Assembly: GCA_030429685.1 (NCBI GenBank)
Contig: JAUIEY010000029.1
Coordinates: 1 to 14,954 of the forward strand
From: Gammaproteobacteria bacterium
GTDB taxonomy: Bacteria > Pseudomonadota > Gammaproteobacteria > Steroidobacterales > GCA-2729495
DNA length: 14,954 nucleotides
Direction of reading: 5' to 3'
This document shows, piece after piece, positions 1 to 7,799 of the stretch. A program made the position numbers and the translations under genes. Under the pieces are notes generated by a model that did no database searches, was not told the DNA's origin, and saw only the letters and a program-made list of their open reading frames with translations. Numbering within the stretch: the stretch's first letter is position 1; every line of letters begins with the position of its first letter.

Positions 1-2437
1 TGCGCTCAAGTTCGGTTGCGGAGGGCGGCTCAACGCCGCGCACGTCCCGGATTTCGCGGCGCAGTTCGGCCAGCGATTCGGTGGTTTTGTCGGCCTGTAC
101 CGGCGCATAGGCAATAAAAGGCCGCTGTGCGCGGGTAGCGGAGATCAGACTGCGGGCACCGTAGCTCCAGTGCTTTTCCTCGCGCAGGTTCATGTTGATG
201 CGCGCTGCGAACTGACCGCCGAGCACATCGTTCATGGCTTTGATGGCCACTTCATCCGGTCCCGACATCGGGGCCACCAGCTGGCTGGCGAAAATAATTG
301 ACTGTTGCGCGTCCGGCTTGTCGACCAGGTAGATCACTTCGCTGGCCGGGTTATCGACAGCCGCGACATTCTTTGCGGGTACCGGAGCGGGTTCCCAGGC
401 ACTGAACAGTTTTTCGATGCGCGGTGCCAGCTCATCCATGCTGATGTCGCCTACCACTACCAAAGTGGCGTTGTTGGGCCGGAACCAGGTGCGGTGCCAG
501 TTCACCAGGTCAGACCGGGTAATGCGTGCGATGCTGGCTTCATAGCCGGTGCCCGACAAGGGTTTGGCGTAGGCGTGGCCGTCGCCGTAAAGCATGCCCG
601 GCAGCAGCCGCAGGGCAATGCTGATGGGCCGGGTTTTTTCCTGACGAATACCGTTGATGTACTGCACACGCAGGCGTTCCAGTTCCTGTTCGGGAAAGTC
701 CGGCTGCAGCACAACGTCTGCATACAGCTGCAGCGATGCATCGAGATTTTCCGTTAGCGCCGACAGGCCGACAGAAACCGTATCCAGCCCGGCGCCGCTG
801 CTCAAACCGGCACCCAGCATTGCCAGCTGTTCACTGATTTCCAGCGCGTCCATGCCGGCGGCGCCCTCATCCAGCATGGCCATGGCCAGGCTGGCTTCAC
901 CGGCACGCTGCGGGTCGTCGGCGGCATAGCCGGCGTCAATAATGAGTTGCATGTCGACCACCGGGATTGTGGGCCGGTTGATTACCCGCAGCTCCAGACC
1001 ATTCCTCAGGGTGCGGCTTACAAAGGCGGGAAATACCGCTGCCTCGGGCGCTGTCGGTTCCGGCACGGCCGCGCGGTTCGCGGCGGCTGCCGTAGCTTGC
1101 ATGCTTTGATCGTAAGGCACTATGTGCGCGACATAGGGGGCCTGGCCAAACCAGTCTGCAGCCGCGCGGCGCAGGTCCTCGCGACCGGCTGCTTCCATGT
1201 CATCCAGCCTGCGCTGATAAAAAGCCGGATCGTCGCCGTAGATCATATTGCTGGCGAGCACATCGGATTTACTACCCGGTCCGCCGACTTTTTCGATGCC
1301 GCGGATAAAACCAGCCCGGGCGACGGTCTTGACCCGCTCAAGCTCCCGCTTGCTGGGTCCTTCCTTTAGAAACCGGTCGATTTCCTCGCGCACGGCGCTT
1401 TCTACTGTAGCAATATCCACACCGGGTTTGACGGAAGCTTCAACGATCAGCATGCCGGCGATTTCCAGAAAATAGGCACCCATGTCGATGTCGGTGGCGA
1501 TCTGGTCGCGGTATACCAGACGCTCGTAGAGACGCGAGTTCTTGCCGCCGGACAGAATGTCGACGGCCAGTTGCAGCCGGTGCGCATCGGTAGTGCCCCA
1601 GCGCGGGCCGGTCCACGCCAGGTAAACGCGCTCCTGGGGCACACGATCCTGCAGAATTTCGCGGCGCTCCTCGGTGTGGCGCGGTATCCATTGCTCAGTG
1701 GTCGAAACCGGCGGCCCCGGCGGGATTTCGCCAAACCAGTAGTTCACGCGCTCCAGCACGTCCTGGGGCTCGACATCACCGGCCACCACCAGCACGGCGT
1801 TGTTGGGGCCGTAATAGTTGCGGAACCAGGTCTGCATGTCTTCAAGACTGGCTGCATCAAGATCGGCCATCGAGCCGATGGTTTCCCACGAATAGGGGTG
1901 TGGCGGCGGAAACAGCTGCTGCAGCAATGCGCCCCAGATGGCCGAATACGGCTCGTTGTCACCCTGGCGCTTCTCGTTCTGCACCACGCCGCGCTGTTCA
2001 TCCAGTACCGCCTGATCTATGGCTTCCAGCATGTGCCCCATGCGGTCGGACTCAAGGAACAGCACGCGATCCAGTGCGCCTTTGGGGACGGTCTGAAAAT
2101 AGTTGGTGCGGTCGAACCAGGTGGTGCCGTTCAGATCGGTCGCGCCGACCTCATCCACCAGGTTGATGTATTCACCCGGCGTGTTTGCCGAACCCTGAAA
2201 CATCAGGTGTTCAAACAGGTGAGCGTAACCGGTCTTGCCGGGTTCCTCGTTGCGCGAACCCACGTGATACCAGATATTGACAGCGACAATCGGCGCTTTG
2301 TGATCTTCATGGACAATCAGCGTCAGGCCGTTATCCAGTACAAACTTCTCAAACGGTATCAGGTCGTCCGCGGCGACAGCAGCGGCGGAGTGCAGGGCGG
2401 CGAGCAGCAGGCAAAGGTAAGCACGTATAGCAGGCAT
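1..2437 (-). CDS. Exported M16 family zinc peptidase (pitrilysin/insulinase-like), 3' end outside window
   Basis: The frame is open from an ATG at 2437 to the left edge, giving 812 codons with no stop, so the C-terminus is missing. The N-terminus has a basic, Leu/Ala-rich signal peptide with a likely cleavage after AVA at about residue 23, so the product should be periplasmic. The M16 inverted zinc motif HLFEH is at residues 73-77, with H73 and H77 as ligands and E76 as the catalytic base. The distal Glu is probably E155 in QNEKR, about 78 residues on, as is usual. A second, inactive M16 half begins near residue 470 and lacks HxxEH. It contains NLREEKHWSYGAR, the region that in this family supplies substrate-binding Arg/Tyr residues. 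Two-domain exported M16 proteins of 900 or so residues are common in Gram-negative bacteria and degrade peptides. The substrate cannot be read from sequence. The gene is divergent from the dihydroorotase gene, and no strong ribosome binding site precedes the ATG. Confidence 0.93.
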   Translation of the reverse strand, partial: MPAIRAYLCLLLAALHSAAAVAADDLIPFEKFVLDNGLTLIVHEDHKAPIVAVNIWYHVGSRNEEPGKTGYAHLFEHLMFQGSANTPGEYINLVDEVGATDLNGTTWFDRTNYFQTVPKGALDRVLFLESDRMGHMLEAIDQAVLDEQRGVVQNEKRQGDNEPYSAIWGALLQQLFPPPHPYSWETIGSMADLDAASLEDMQTWFRNYYGPNNAVLVVAGDVEPQDVLERVNYWFGEIPPGPPVSTTEQWIPRHTEERREILQDRVPQERVYLAWTGPRWGTTDAHRLQLAVDILSGGKNSRLYERLVYRDQIATDIDMGAYFLEIAGMLIVEASVKPGVDIATVESAVREEIDRFLKEGPSKRELERVKTVARAGFIRGIEKVGGPGSKSDVLASNMIYGDDPAFYQRRLDDMEAAGREDLRRAAADWFGQAPYVAHIVPYDQSMQATAAAANRAAVPEPTAPEAAVFPAFVSRTLRNGLELRVINRPTIPVVDMQLIIDAGYAADDPQRAGEASLAMAMLDEGAAGMDALEISEQLAMLGAGLSSGAGLDTVSVGLSALTENLDASLQLYADVVLQPDFPEQELERLRVQYINGIRQEKTRPISIALRLLPGMLYGDGHAYAKPLSGTGYEASIARITRSDLVNWHRTWFRPNNATLVVVGDISMDELAPRIEKLFSAWEPAPVPAKNVAAVDNPASEVIYLVDKPDAQQSIIFASQLVAPMSGPDEVAIKAMNDVLGGQFAARINMNLREEKHWSYGARSLISATRAQRPFIAYAPVQADKTTESLAELRREIRDVRGVEPPSATELER

Positions 2438-2609
2438 AACGGTTGGATTGTCTCTGTCAGGTTGTTAATCAGGGCGCGGGCATGACCGGCGCCGCTCAGT
2501 ATAACCACTGGACGCCGTCCGGCTGTCTATTTAAAGACCAGTCAGCAGCGGCGGGGTTCCCTGTCCGTGGACAGCCGGCCTTAACTACCCGACAATGTGA
2601 GCCTGTCTT
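2438..2609. other. Divergent intergenic region between M16 peptidase and dihydroorotase
   Basis: This 172-bp gap separates two genes transcribed away from each other and so must hold both promoters. A TATAAC hexamer at 2500-2505 is a fair -10 candidate on the plus strand, but nothing resembling a -35 sits 16-18 bp upstream. No clear operator, hairpin or small ORF was seen. Confidence 0.4.
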
Positions 2610-3944
2610 ATGACCAAAGTGCTGATAACCAACGCCCGCATTGTCAACGAAGGCCGCACCGTCGAGGGTGACCTGCGGGTACGCGCTGGCCGCATTGACA
2701 CCATTGCCGGCAGCCTGACCGCCGAACCCGGCGAAACCGTGCTGGATGCAGCCGGTGCCTGGCTGTTGCCCGGCATGATCGATGATCAGGTGCATTTTCG
2801 CGAGCCGGGGCTGACGGCCAAGGGCGACATGGCCACCGAGTCGTCGGCCTGCGTGGCCGGCGGCATCACCAGTTTCATGGAAATGCCCAACGTCAAACCG
2901 GCAACCACTAATCTCGAAGAGCTTGAGGGCAAGTACCAGCGTGCGGCGGGTCGGGCGCGCGCCAATTACGCCTTCTATCTCGGTGCCACCAACGACAATA
3001 TTGAGCAGATCCGCGCGGTGCAAAAGGGTCAGGCCTGCGGCATCAAGGTATTTATGGGCGCCTCGACGGGCGCCATGCTGGTGGACGATCAGGAAGTGCT
3101 GCAGCAGATTTTTGCCGATGCGCCGCTGCTCATCGCGACCCACTGCGAAGACACCCCCATGATCAATGCAGCTGAGCAGGCGGCGCGGGAGCGCTACGGC
3201 GAAGATGTGCCGATGTCCGAGCATCCCAATATCCGCTCTGCAGAAGCCTGCTACAAGTCCTCATCGCTGGCCGTGGAACTGGCCCGACGGCACGGGTCGC
3301 GGTTGCACGTGCTGCACCTGACAACTGCCCGCGAACTGGAGCTTTTTAGCGCCGGCCCGGCGGCGGACAAGAAAATCACCGCCGAGGCCTGCGTTCATCA
3401 CCTGTTTTTTGACCAGACCGACTACGAGCGTCTGGGTGCGCTGATTAAATGCAACCCGGCGATCAAGCGCCCGGAAGATCGCGAAGCGCTGCTGGCGGCG
3501 GTAGCCGGCGACCGAATTGACATAATTGCGACTGACCACGCGCCGCACACCGCTGCGGAGAAGGCCGGTACCTACTTCAATGCGCCTGCCGGGTTGCCGC
3601 TGGTCCAGCACGCGCTGCTGATGACCCTGGAGCACGTGCATGCCGGGCGGTTTGGCATCGAGCACGCGGTGCTGAAAACCAGCCATGCCGTAGCCGACGT
3701 CTTCGGTGTCCGGGAGCGCGGCTATATCCGCGAGGGCTGGTGGGCGGATCTGGTGCTGGTGGACCCGGATCGCCCCACGCGGGTGCGTGCCGCGGATCTT
3801 CTGTACAAGTGCGGCTGGTCGCCGCTGGAAGGCTACGAATTCCGTTCCTCAATCAGGACTACGCTGGTCAATGGCGAAGTCGCCTGGTCGGCCGGTGAGG
3901 GCCTTAGCGGGGATATTCTGGGGCAGCGGCTCGGCTTTGTCTGA
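2610..3944 (+). CDS. pyrC: Dihydroorotase (class I type, Gln-variant subgroup)
   Basis: The 444-residue amidohydrolase matches dihydroorotase, which cyclises N-carbamoyl-aspartate to dihydroorotate in cytosolic pyrimidine synthesis. Visible active-site elements are DDQVHFREPG at 58-67 (H62 metal ligand, R64 substrate), K146 in GIKVFMGAS (position of the carboxylated bridging lysine), H178 in ATHCED, H233/H236 in LHVLHLTT, and D309 in ATDHAPH (catalytic Asp). The usual first His of the HxH pair is Gln at residue 60. From memory, the string IDDQVHFREPG recurs in a distinct dihydroorotase subgroup found in Bacteroidetes and some Gammaproteobacteria, so this is probably a subgroup trait rather than damage. 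Length is normal. It stands alone with no other pyr gene in the window. The ATG at 2610 is the first usable start; the ribosome binding site is weak. An alternative is a related hydantoinase/allantoinase-type amidohydrolase, but FREPGLT and the ATDHAPH context favour dihydroorotase. Confidence 0.88.
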   Translation: MTKVLITNARIVNEGRTVEGDLRVRAGRIDTIAGSLTAEPGETVLDAAGAWLLPGMIDDQVHFREPGLTAKGDMATESSACVAGGITSFMEMPNVKPATTNLEELEGKYQRAAGRARANYAFYLGATNDNIEQIRAVQKGQACGIKVFMGASTGAMLVDDQEVLQQIFADAPLLIATHCEDTPMINAAEQAARERYGEDVPMSEHPNIRSAEACYKSSSLAVELARRHGSRLHVLHLTTARELELFSAGPAADKKITAEACVHHLFFDQTDYERLGALIKCNPAIKRPEDREALLAAVAGDRIDIIATDHAPHTAAEKAGTYFNAPAGLPLVQHALLMTLEHVHAGRFGIEHAVLKTSHAVADVFGVRERGYIREGWWADLVLVDPDRPTRVRAADLLYKCGWSPLEGYEFRSSIRTTLVNGEVAWSAGEGLSGDILGQRLGFV

Positions 3945-3983
3945 CACCCGGTCTGGCCCTTGGCTGACGGGGCTTTACACGGA

Positions 3984-4011
3984 TTCTATTTACCGGTTGA
4001 ATCTGTATAAT
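3984..4011 (+). promoter_or_regulatory. Candidate sigma70 promoter for the oxidoreductase (kor) cluster
   Basis: A perfect TATAAT -10 hexamer lies at 4006-4011 in the 173-bp gap after the dihydroorotase gene. The best -35 match at 16-bp spacing is TTCTAT (3984-3989), only 3 of 6 consensus bases. Transcription would begin near 4018, leaving a leader of about 100 bases before the flavoprotein ATG at 4118. No convincing terminator for the upstream gene was found in the gap. Confidence 0.45.
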
Positions 4012-4117
4012 CCCAACGCCTTGAACCGCTCCAGAGCCTTGTAGGGTCACGAAAAAACGGCATTTTGCCCTGATCATCGCTTTTTCATTTTCCAGCTGAT
4101 TTGCAGGTCCGACCGCT

Positions 4118-5923
4118 ATGCGTCCGACGGATACGTCAAACCCCGAATATTTTCACAAAGTTGTCGATTGCCAGTACGCGTGTCCGGCACACACCGACGT
4201 GCCCGGCTACATCCGGCATATCGCCCAGGGTGAATTCACCGAGGCTTACATGCTTAATCGTAAGTCGAACGTGTTTCCGGGGATCCTCGGTCGCGTCTGT
4301 GACCGTCCCTGCGAGCCGGCCTGCCGCCGTGGCCGCGTAGAAGAAAAGCCGGTTGCCATCTGCCGCCTGAAACGCGTTGCTGCTGACAATCGCGATGACG
4401 TCAGTGCGCTGCTGCCCAAAGCCCCGCCCTCGAACGGCAAGAAGGTCGCGCTGGTGGGCGCGGGTTGCGCCTCGCTGGCGGTAGCCAACGACCTGCTGCC
4501 GCTTGGCTATGAATGCACGATATTTGAAAAGCTGGATGTCACCGGCGGTTTGATGCGTTCCAATATTCCGTCATTCCGTTTACCCGCCGACGTGTTGGAC
4601 GAAGAAATCGATAACATTGTCAACATGGGCAACTGCGAGGTCCGGCTGGGTGATGGTGTCGAAAGTATGCAGGCCCTGCTGGAGCAGAATTTTGATGCCG
4701 TGTTTGTCGGCACCGGCGCGCCGCGCGGCAAGGAACTGAATATACCCGGCCGCCAGGAAGCCGATGCCAATATTCATATCGGCATTGACTGGCTGGAGTC
4801 AGTGGCGTTTGACCACACCGAGTCTATTGGCAAGAACGTGCTGATCATCGGTGTAGGTAACACCGCCATGGACTGCTGCCGCACCTCGCTGCGTCTCGGC
4901 GCCGATGATGTGAAAGTGATGGCGCGCAAGCCGCGCGAGTTTTTCAAAGCTTCCGACTGGGAGCTGGAAGACGCCGAAGAAGAAAACGTTGAAATCGTTA
5001 TCAATCACTCGCCCAAAGCGTTTGTGATCGAGAACGGCAAGCTCACCGGCATGACCTTTGAGCTGATGGAATACGACATTGACGCCAACGGCCGTATCAC
5101 GGAGCAGCGCGTCACCGGCGAGAAAACTCTGCCGTGTGATGACGTAATCCTCGCCATCGGTCAGGAAAATGCTTTTCCATGGATCGAGCGCGACCTTGGC
5201 ATTGAGTTCGACAAGTGGGAAGTCCCGGTAGTGGATGAAAAAACCCATCAGTCCACCCGTGCGGGCGTATTTTTCGGCGGCGATGCGGCGTTTGGCCCCA
5301 AGAACATCATCTGGGCGGTGGAACATGGCCATCAGGCCGCGATTTCCATCCACAAGTACTGCCAGGGCGAAGATGTCAGCGACCGCATGCCCGACGGCCA
5401 GAACCTCGCCAGTACCAAGATGGGTATCCACGAGTGGAGCTACAGCAATGACTTTGATGCCGCTGAACGCACCATCATGCCGCACGTTAGCCTCAAGGAA
5501 CGTTTCCAGAAGCTGAATATTGAGGTTGAGCTCGGATTTTCACCGGAACTGGCGGCCGAGGAAGTCGAGCGTTGTCTGAACTGTGACATTCAGACGGTAT
5601 TCACCGACAAATTATGTATCGAGTGTGATGCCTGCATTGACATTTGTCCGGTCGATTGCCTGACCATCACGCACAATGGCGAAGAAGACGAATTGCGCAC
5701 CCGCCTGAGCGCGCCGGCCGACAACCACGAGCAGGATCTGTTTGTGTCAGGCCCGCTGCCGCAGACCGGTCGCGTCATGGTCAAAGACGAAGACGTTTGT
5801 GTGCACTGCGGCCTGTGCGCTGAACGCTGCCCGACGGCTGCCTGGGATATGCAGAAATTCACTCTGCATCACCCCCATGCCAGAGACGAAGCCACCCCGC
5901 CGGAGCAAAAAGAAGTCGCCTGA
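4118..5923 (+). CDS. GltD-like FAD/NAD(P) and [4Fe-4S] oxidoreductase subunit of 2-oxoacid oxidoreductase (KorC-like)
   Basis: This 601-residue protein is built like the small subunit of glutamate synthase with ferredoxin clusters added at the end. The N-terminal iron-sulfur region has cysteines 18, 22, 61, 65, 69 and 82 (DCQYACPAHTDVP, CDRPCEPAC). An FAD Rossmann motif VGAGCASL lies at 113-120, with the second FAD contact GGDA at 387-390. The NAD(P) dinucleotide motif GVGNTAMD is at 245-252. The C-terminal part has CLNC at 486-489 and two four-Cys clusters, at C500/C503/C506/C510 with a following C514, and at C561/C564/C567/C571. It should pass electrons between iron-sulfur centres, FAD and NAD(P). 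Its place before korA and korB matches, from memory, the three-subunit 2-oxoglutarate:NADP+ oxidoreductase of Azoarcus evansii, whose large subunit is an FAD protein of about this size. The FAD motif differs from the common GAGPAGL. It is probably a cytosolic subunit of the Kor complex; the preferred nucleotide is not certain. Confidence 0.87.
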   Translation: MRPTDTSNPEYFHKVVDCQYACPAHTDVPGYIRHIAQGEFTEAYMLNRKSNVFPGILGRVCDRPCEPACRRGRVEEKPVAICRLKRVAADNRDDVSALLPKAPPSNGKKVALVGAGCASLAVANDLLPLGYECTIFEKLDVTGGLMRSNIPSFRLPADVLDEEIDNIVNMGNCEVRLGDGVESMQALLEQNFDAVFVGTGAPRGKELNIPGRQEADANIHIGIDWLESVAFDHTESIGKNVLIIGVGNTAMDCCRTSLRLGADDVKVMARKPREFFKASDWELEDAEEENVEIVINHSPKAFVIENGKLTGMTFELMEYDIDANGRITEQRVTGEKTLPCDDVILAIGQENAFPWIERDLGIEFDKWEVPVVDEKTHQSTRAGVFFGGDAAFGPKNIIWAVEHGHQAAISIHKYCQGEDVSDRMPDGQNLASTKMGIHEWSYSNDFDAAERTIMPHVSLKERFQKLNIEVELGFSPELAAEEVERCLNCDIQTVFTDKLCIECDACIDICPVDCLTITHNGEEDELRTRLSAPADNHEQDLFVSGPLPQTGRVMVKDEDVCVHCGLCAERCPTAAWDMQKFTLHHPHARDEATPPEQKEVA

Positions 5924-6039
5924 TTTTCAGCAGTATTTTTGAGCGCTGGCCTGTCAGATTGTTTTGAGGCAGCCAGACGCATTGTGATTTAAGCGAATAT
6001 AGATGACAGCGGTTTAACAGTAGGCAAACCGATTCAAAC
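5924..6039 (+). other. Intergenic gap between flavoprotein gene and korA
   Basis: These 116 bp hold no gene. A weak -10-like TATAGA at 5998-6003 lacks a -35 partner, and no terminator hairpin with a T-run was seen, so read-through from the upstream gene is likely. The korA ATG has no strong ribosome binding site. Confidence 0.35.
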
Positions 6040-7557
6040 ATGAACAATCCGTCAGTTAACGAGTTCACGATCAAGATCGCCAACGTGAACGGCACAGGCT
6101 CTGCCAGCGCCAACGGCCTGATTATGAAGACCCTGTTCCGCATGGGTATTCCGGTCGTCGGCAAGAATTATTTCCCGTCCAATATTCAGGGACTGCCCAC
6201 CTGGTATGAAATTCGTGCCAGCGAAAAAGGTCACCTGGCACGGTCCGGTCGTGTGGACATCATGGTTGCCATGAATGCCGAGACCTACAAGCACGATCTG
6301 GAAGAAGTCGCCAGCGGCGGTTACCTGATCTACGACTCCACCTGGCCGCGCCATAGCCTGCTGAAACGTGATGACATCACGATTATCGGCGTGCCGCTGT
6401 CAAAGATGTGCAACGAAAACTTCCCCAATGCGCGCGCGCGGATTCTGATGAAGAACGTTGTGTATGCGGGCGTGCTGGCAGCGTTGCTGGATTTCGATAT
6501 GGACGTGATCAGTAACCTGCTCAATGAAACCTTCGCCAAGAAGGCCAATTTGCTGGATGCCAACCAGCTGGCAATTCGCATGGGTTACGAATGGACCAGG
6601 GCCAATGTCGAGGCGCCGTTACCGTTTACGGCGCGCAGCACTGACAAGACCGACGGACACATTGTTATCGACGGCAATACTGCAGCCGGCCTGGGCGCTG
6701 TTTATGCTGGTGCCACGGTGGGTGCCTGGTATCCGATCACGCCGTCTACCTCGTTGATGGATGCGTTCAAGCGTTTCTGCGAAATGACCCGCAAGGATCC
6801 GGAGACCGGCGAGAGCAATTTCTGCATCGTGCAGGCAGAGGACGAACTGGCCGCCATGGGCATGGTGCTGGGTGCAGGCTGGGCCGGTGCGCGCGCATTC
6901 ACGCCCACCAGCGGTCCGGGCGTATCGCTGATGAGTGAATTTCTCGGCTACGGATATTTTGCTGAAATACCGGCAGTGCTGTTCAATGTGCAACGTTGCG
7001 GCCCCTCTACCGGCATGCCGACCCGTACTCAGCAGTCTGATATCACCTCCTGCGCCTTTGCCTCGCACGGTGATACGCGGCATGTGCTGCTGTTTCCGGC
7101 CAACCCCGAAGAGTGTTTCTACACCGCGCCGCAGGCATTCGATCTGGCCGAACGCCTGCAGACACCCGTTATAGTTCTCAGCGACCTGGACATTGGCATG
7201 AACGACTGGATGACCAGAGAGCTGCAGTGGAACGAAACTTACCAGCCGGATCGTGGGAAAGTGTTGCGTGCTGCTGAAGTCGAAAAGCTGGATACATTCC
7301 ACCGCTATGTGGATGCCGACAAAGACGCTATTGCGGCTCCGGCCACAACATGTACGGCGCCTATACCGAGAATGCCGGTGAGTATCAGGAAGTTGTTGAT
7401 CGCCTGCGGGCCAAGTGGGAAACCGCAAAACAGTACGTGCCGCAACCGGAAATCCGCTACTCCGAGAAAAACAGGATTGGCATCATTTCTATCGGCAGTT
7501 GTGACGAAGCCTGCAAAGAGGCAATTGACTCATTCGCCGAACAGGGACTGGGCGTAA
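6040..7557 (+). CDS. korA: 2-oxoacid:ferredoxin oxidoreductase alpha subunit KorA, N-terminal fragment with aberrant tail (frame-disrupted gene)
   Basis: The native part is residues 1-433 (6040-7338). Residues of about 10-190 form the gamma domain (IKIANVNGTGSASANGL and following), fused to the pyrimidine-binding alpha domain starting at about 207. The alpha domain shows YPITPSTSL, TSGPGVSLM and CGPSTGMPTRTQQSD, motifs typical of 2-oxoacid:ferredoxin oxidoreductases, and an ED pair (VQAEDELAAMG) near the TPP-activating Glu. With KorB it would decarboxylate a 2-oxoacid with CoA to an acyl-CoA, reducing iron-sulfur centres. After DADKDAIAA the frame yields a tail with no family resemblance until the stop at 7557. 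The correct continuation (GSGHNMYGAYTENAGEY) lies in another frame from 7335. From family memory about 16 residues that normally join these parts are missing, so this looks like a deletion of 3n+1 bases rather than a single-base error. The gene should run to 7799. Either the strain has a recently broken korA or the assembly lost bases here. Confidence 0.85.
   Translation: MNNPSVNEFTIKIANVNGTGSASANGLIMKTLFRMGIPVVGKNYFPSNIQGLPTWYEIRASEKGHLARSGRVDIMVAMNAETYKHDLEEVASGGYLIYDSTWPRHSLLKRDDITIIGVPLSKMCNENFPNARARILMKNVVYAGVLAALLDFDMDVISNLLNETFAKKANLLDANQLAIRMGYEWTRANVEAPLPFTARSTDKTDGHIVIDGNTAAGLGAVYAGATVGAWYPITPSTSLMDAFKRFCEMTRKDPETGESNFCIVQAEDELAAMGMVLGAGWAGARAFTPTSGPGVSLMSEFLGYGYFAEIPAVLFNVQRCGPSTGMPTRTQQSDITSCAFASHGDTRHVLLFPANPEECFYTAPQAFDLAERLQTPVIVLSDLDIGMNDWMTRELQWNETYQPDRGKVLRAAEVEKLDTFHRYVDADKDAIAAPATTCTAPIPRMPVSIRKLLIACGPSGKPQNSTCRNRKSATPRKTGLASFLSAVVTKPAKRQLTHSPNRDWA
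7333..7338 (+). other. Junction of the korA frame-changing deletion (GCGGCT microhomology)
   Basis: At this point the reading frame that encodes the N-terminal two thirds of KorA must change to the frame encoding the last quarter. GCGGCT reads as Ala-Ala in the upstream frame and as the end of Arg-Gly-Ser in the downstream frame, the residues expected before GHNMYGAYTE in this family. One copy of such a hexamer is what a deletion between two short direct repeats would leave. The original second copy is inferred, not seen. Confidence 0.6.
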
Positions 7558-7799
7558 ATTATTTGCGGGTCAAGGCCTTTCCGTTTAACGACAGCGTGCA
7601 GAAGTTTATGGACGACCACGAGAAACTCTACGTGGTCGAGCAGAACCGTGATGCACAGCTTAAGAGTCTGCTTTGTCTGGAGTGCGATGTGGCAGATGAA
7701 AAACTGAACGCGATATTGCATTACAACGGTCTGCCAATGACAGCAGGATTTGTCATTGATGCCGTGAATGAAGATCTGGCTAAGGGAGAAGCGGCATGA
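7350..7799 (+). CDS. korA: KorA C-terminal fragment (2-oxoacid oxidoreductase domain II), displaced frame
   Basis: This is the remaining quarter of KorA in a frame shifted relative to the N-terminal part. The homologous reading begins by 7335 (GSGHNMYGAYTENAGEY), and 7350 is merely the first ATG inside it. It carries the transketolase-C-terminal-like domain II (RIGIISIGSCDEACKEAI, VKAFPFND, HEKLYVVEQNRDAQL) that packs against the alpha domain and interacts with CoA and TPP subunits in the family. There are no stops or obvious damage, so the lesion is recent or artefactual. No ribosome binding site precedes 7350, so efficient separate translation is doubtful. Its TGA overlaps the korB ATG in an ATGA arrangement. 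Confidence 0.8.
   Translation: MYGAYTENAGEYQEVVDRLRAKWETAKQYVPQPEIRYSEKNRIGIISIGSCDEACKEAIDSFAEQGLGVNYLRVKAFPFNDSVQKFMDDHEKLYVVEQNRDAQLKSLLCLECDVADEKLNAILHYNGLPMTAGFVIDAVNEDLAKGEAA
7782..7788 (+). promoter_or_regulatory. Ribosome binding site of korB
   Basis: AAGGGAG lies 7 bases before the korB ATG at 7796. It is the clearest Shine-Dalgarno sequence in the cluster and supports that start. It also means korB could be translated even if ribosomes stop early in the broken korA. Confidence 0.65.

Noticed and set aside
1571..2485. Long open frame on the plus strand opposite the M16 peptidase
   Set aside because: It is antisense to a gene with clear catalytic motifs and signal peptide, and its translation (rich in His, Gln, Val and Arg) resembles no protein family; it is a coding shadow.
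7321..7360. Programmed ribosomal frameshift in korA
   Set aside because: There is no slippery heptamer or downstream stem at the switch, and a frameshift would not explain the missing conserved segment of roughly 16 residues.
6619..7428. Long open frame on the minus strand opposite korA
   Set aside because: The plus strand carries unmistakable KorA motifs here; the reverse frame is low-complexity shadow sequence. The antisense frames at 2496-3224 and 4799-5485 were rejected for the same reason.
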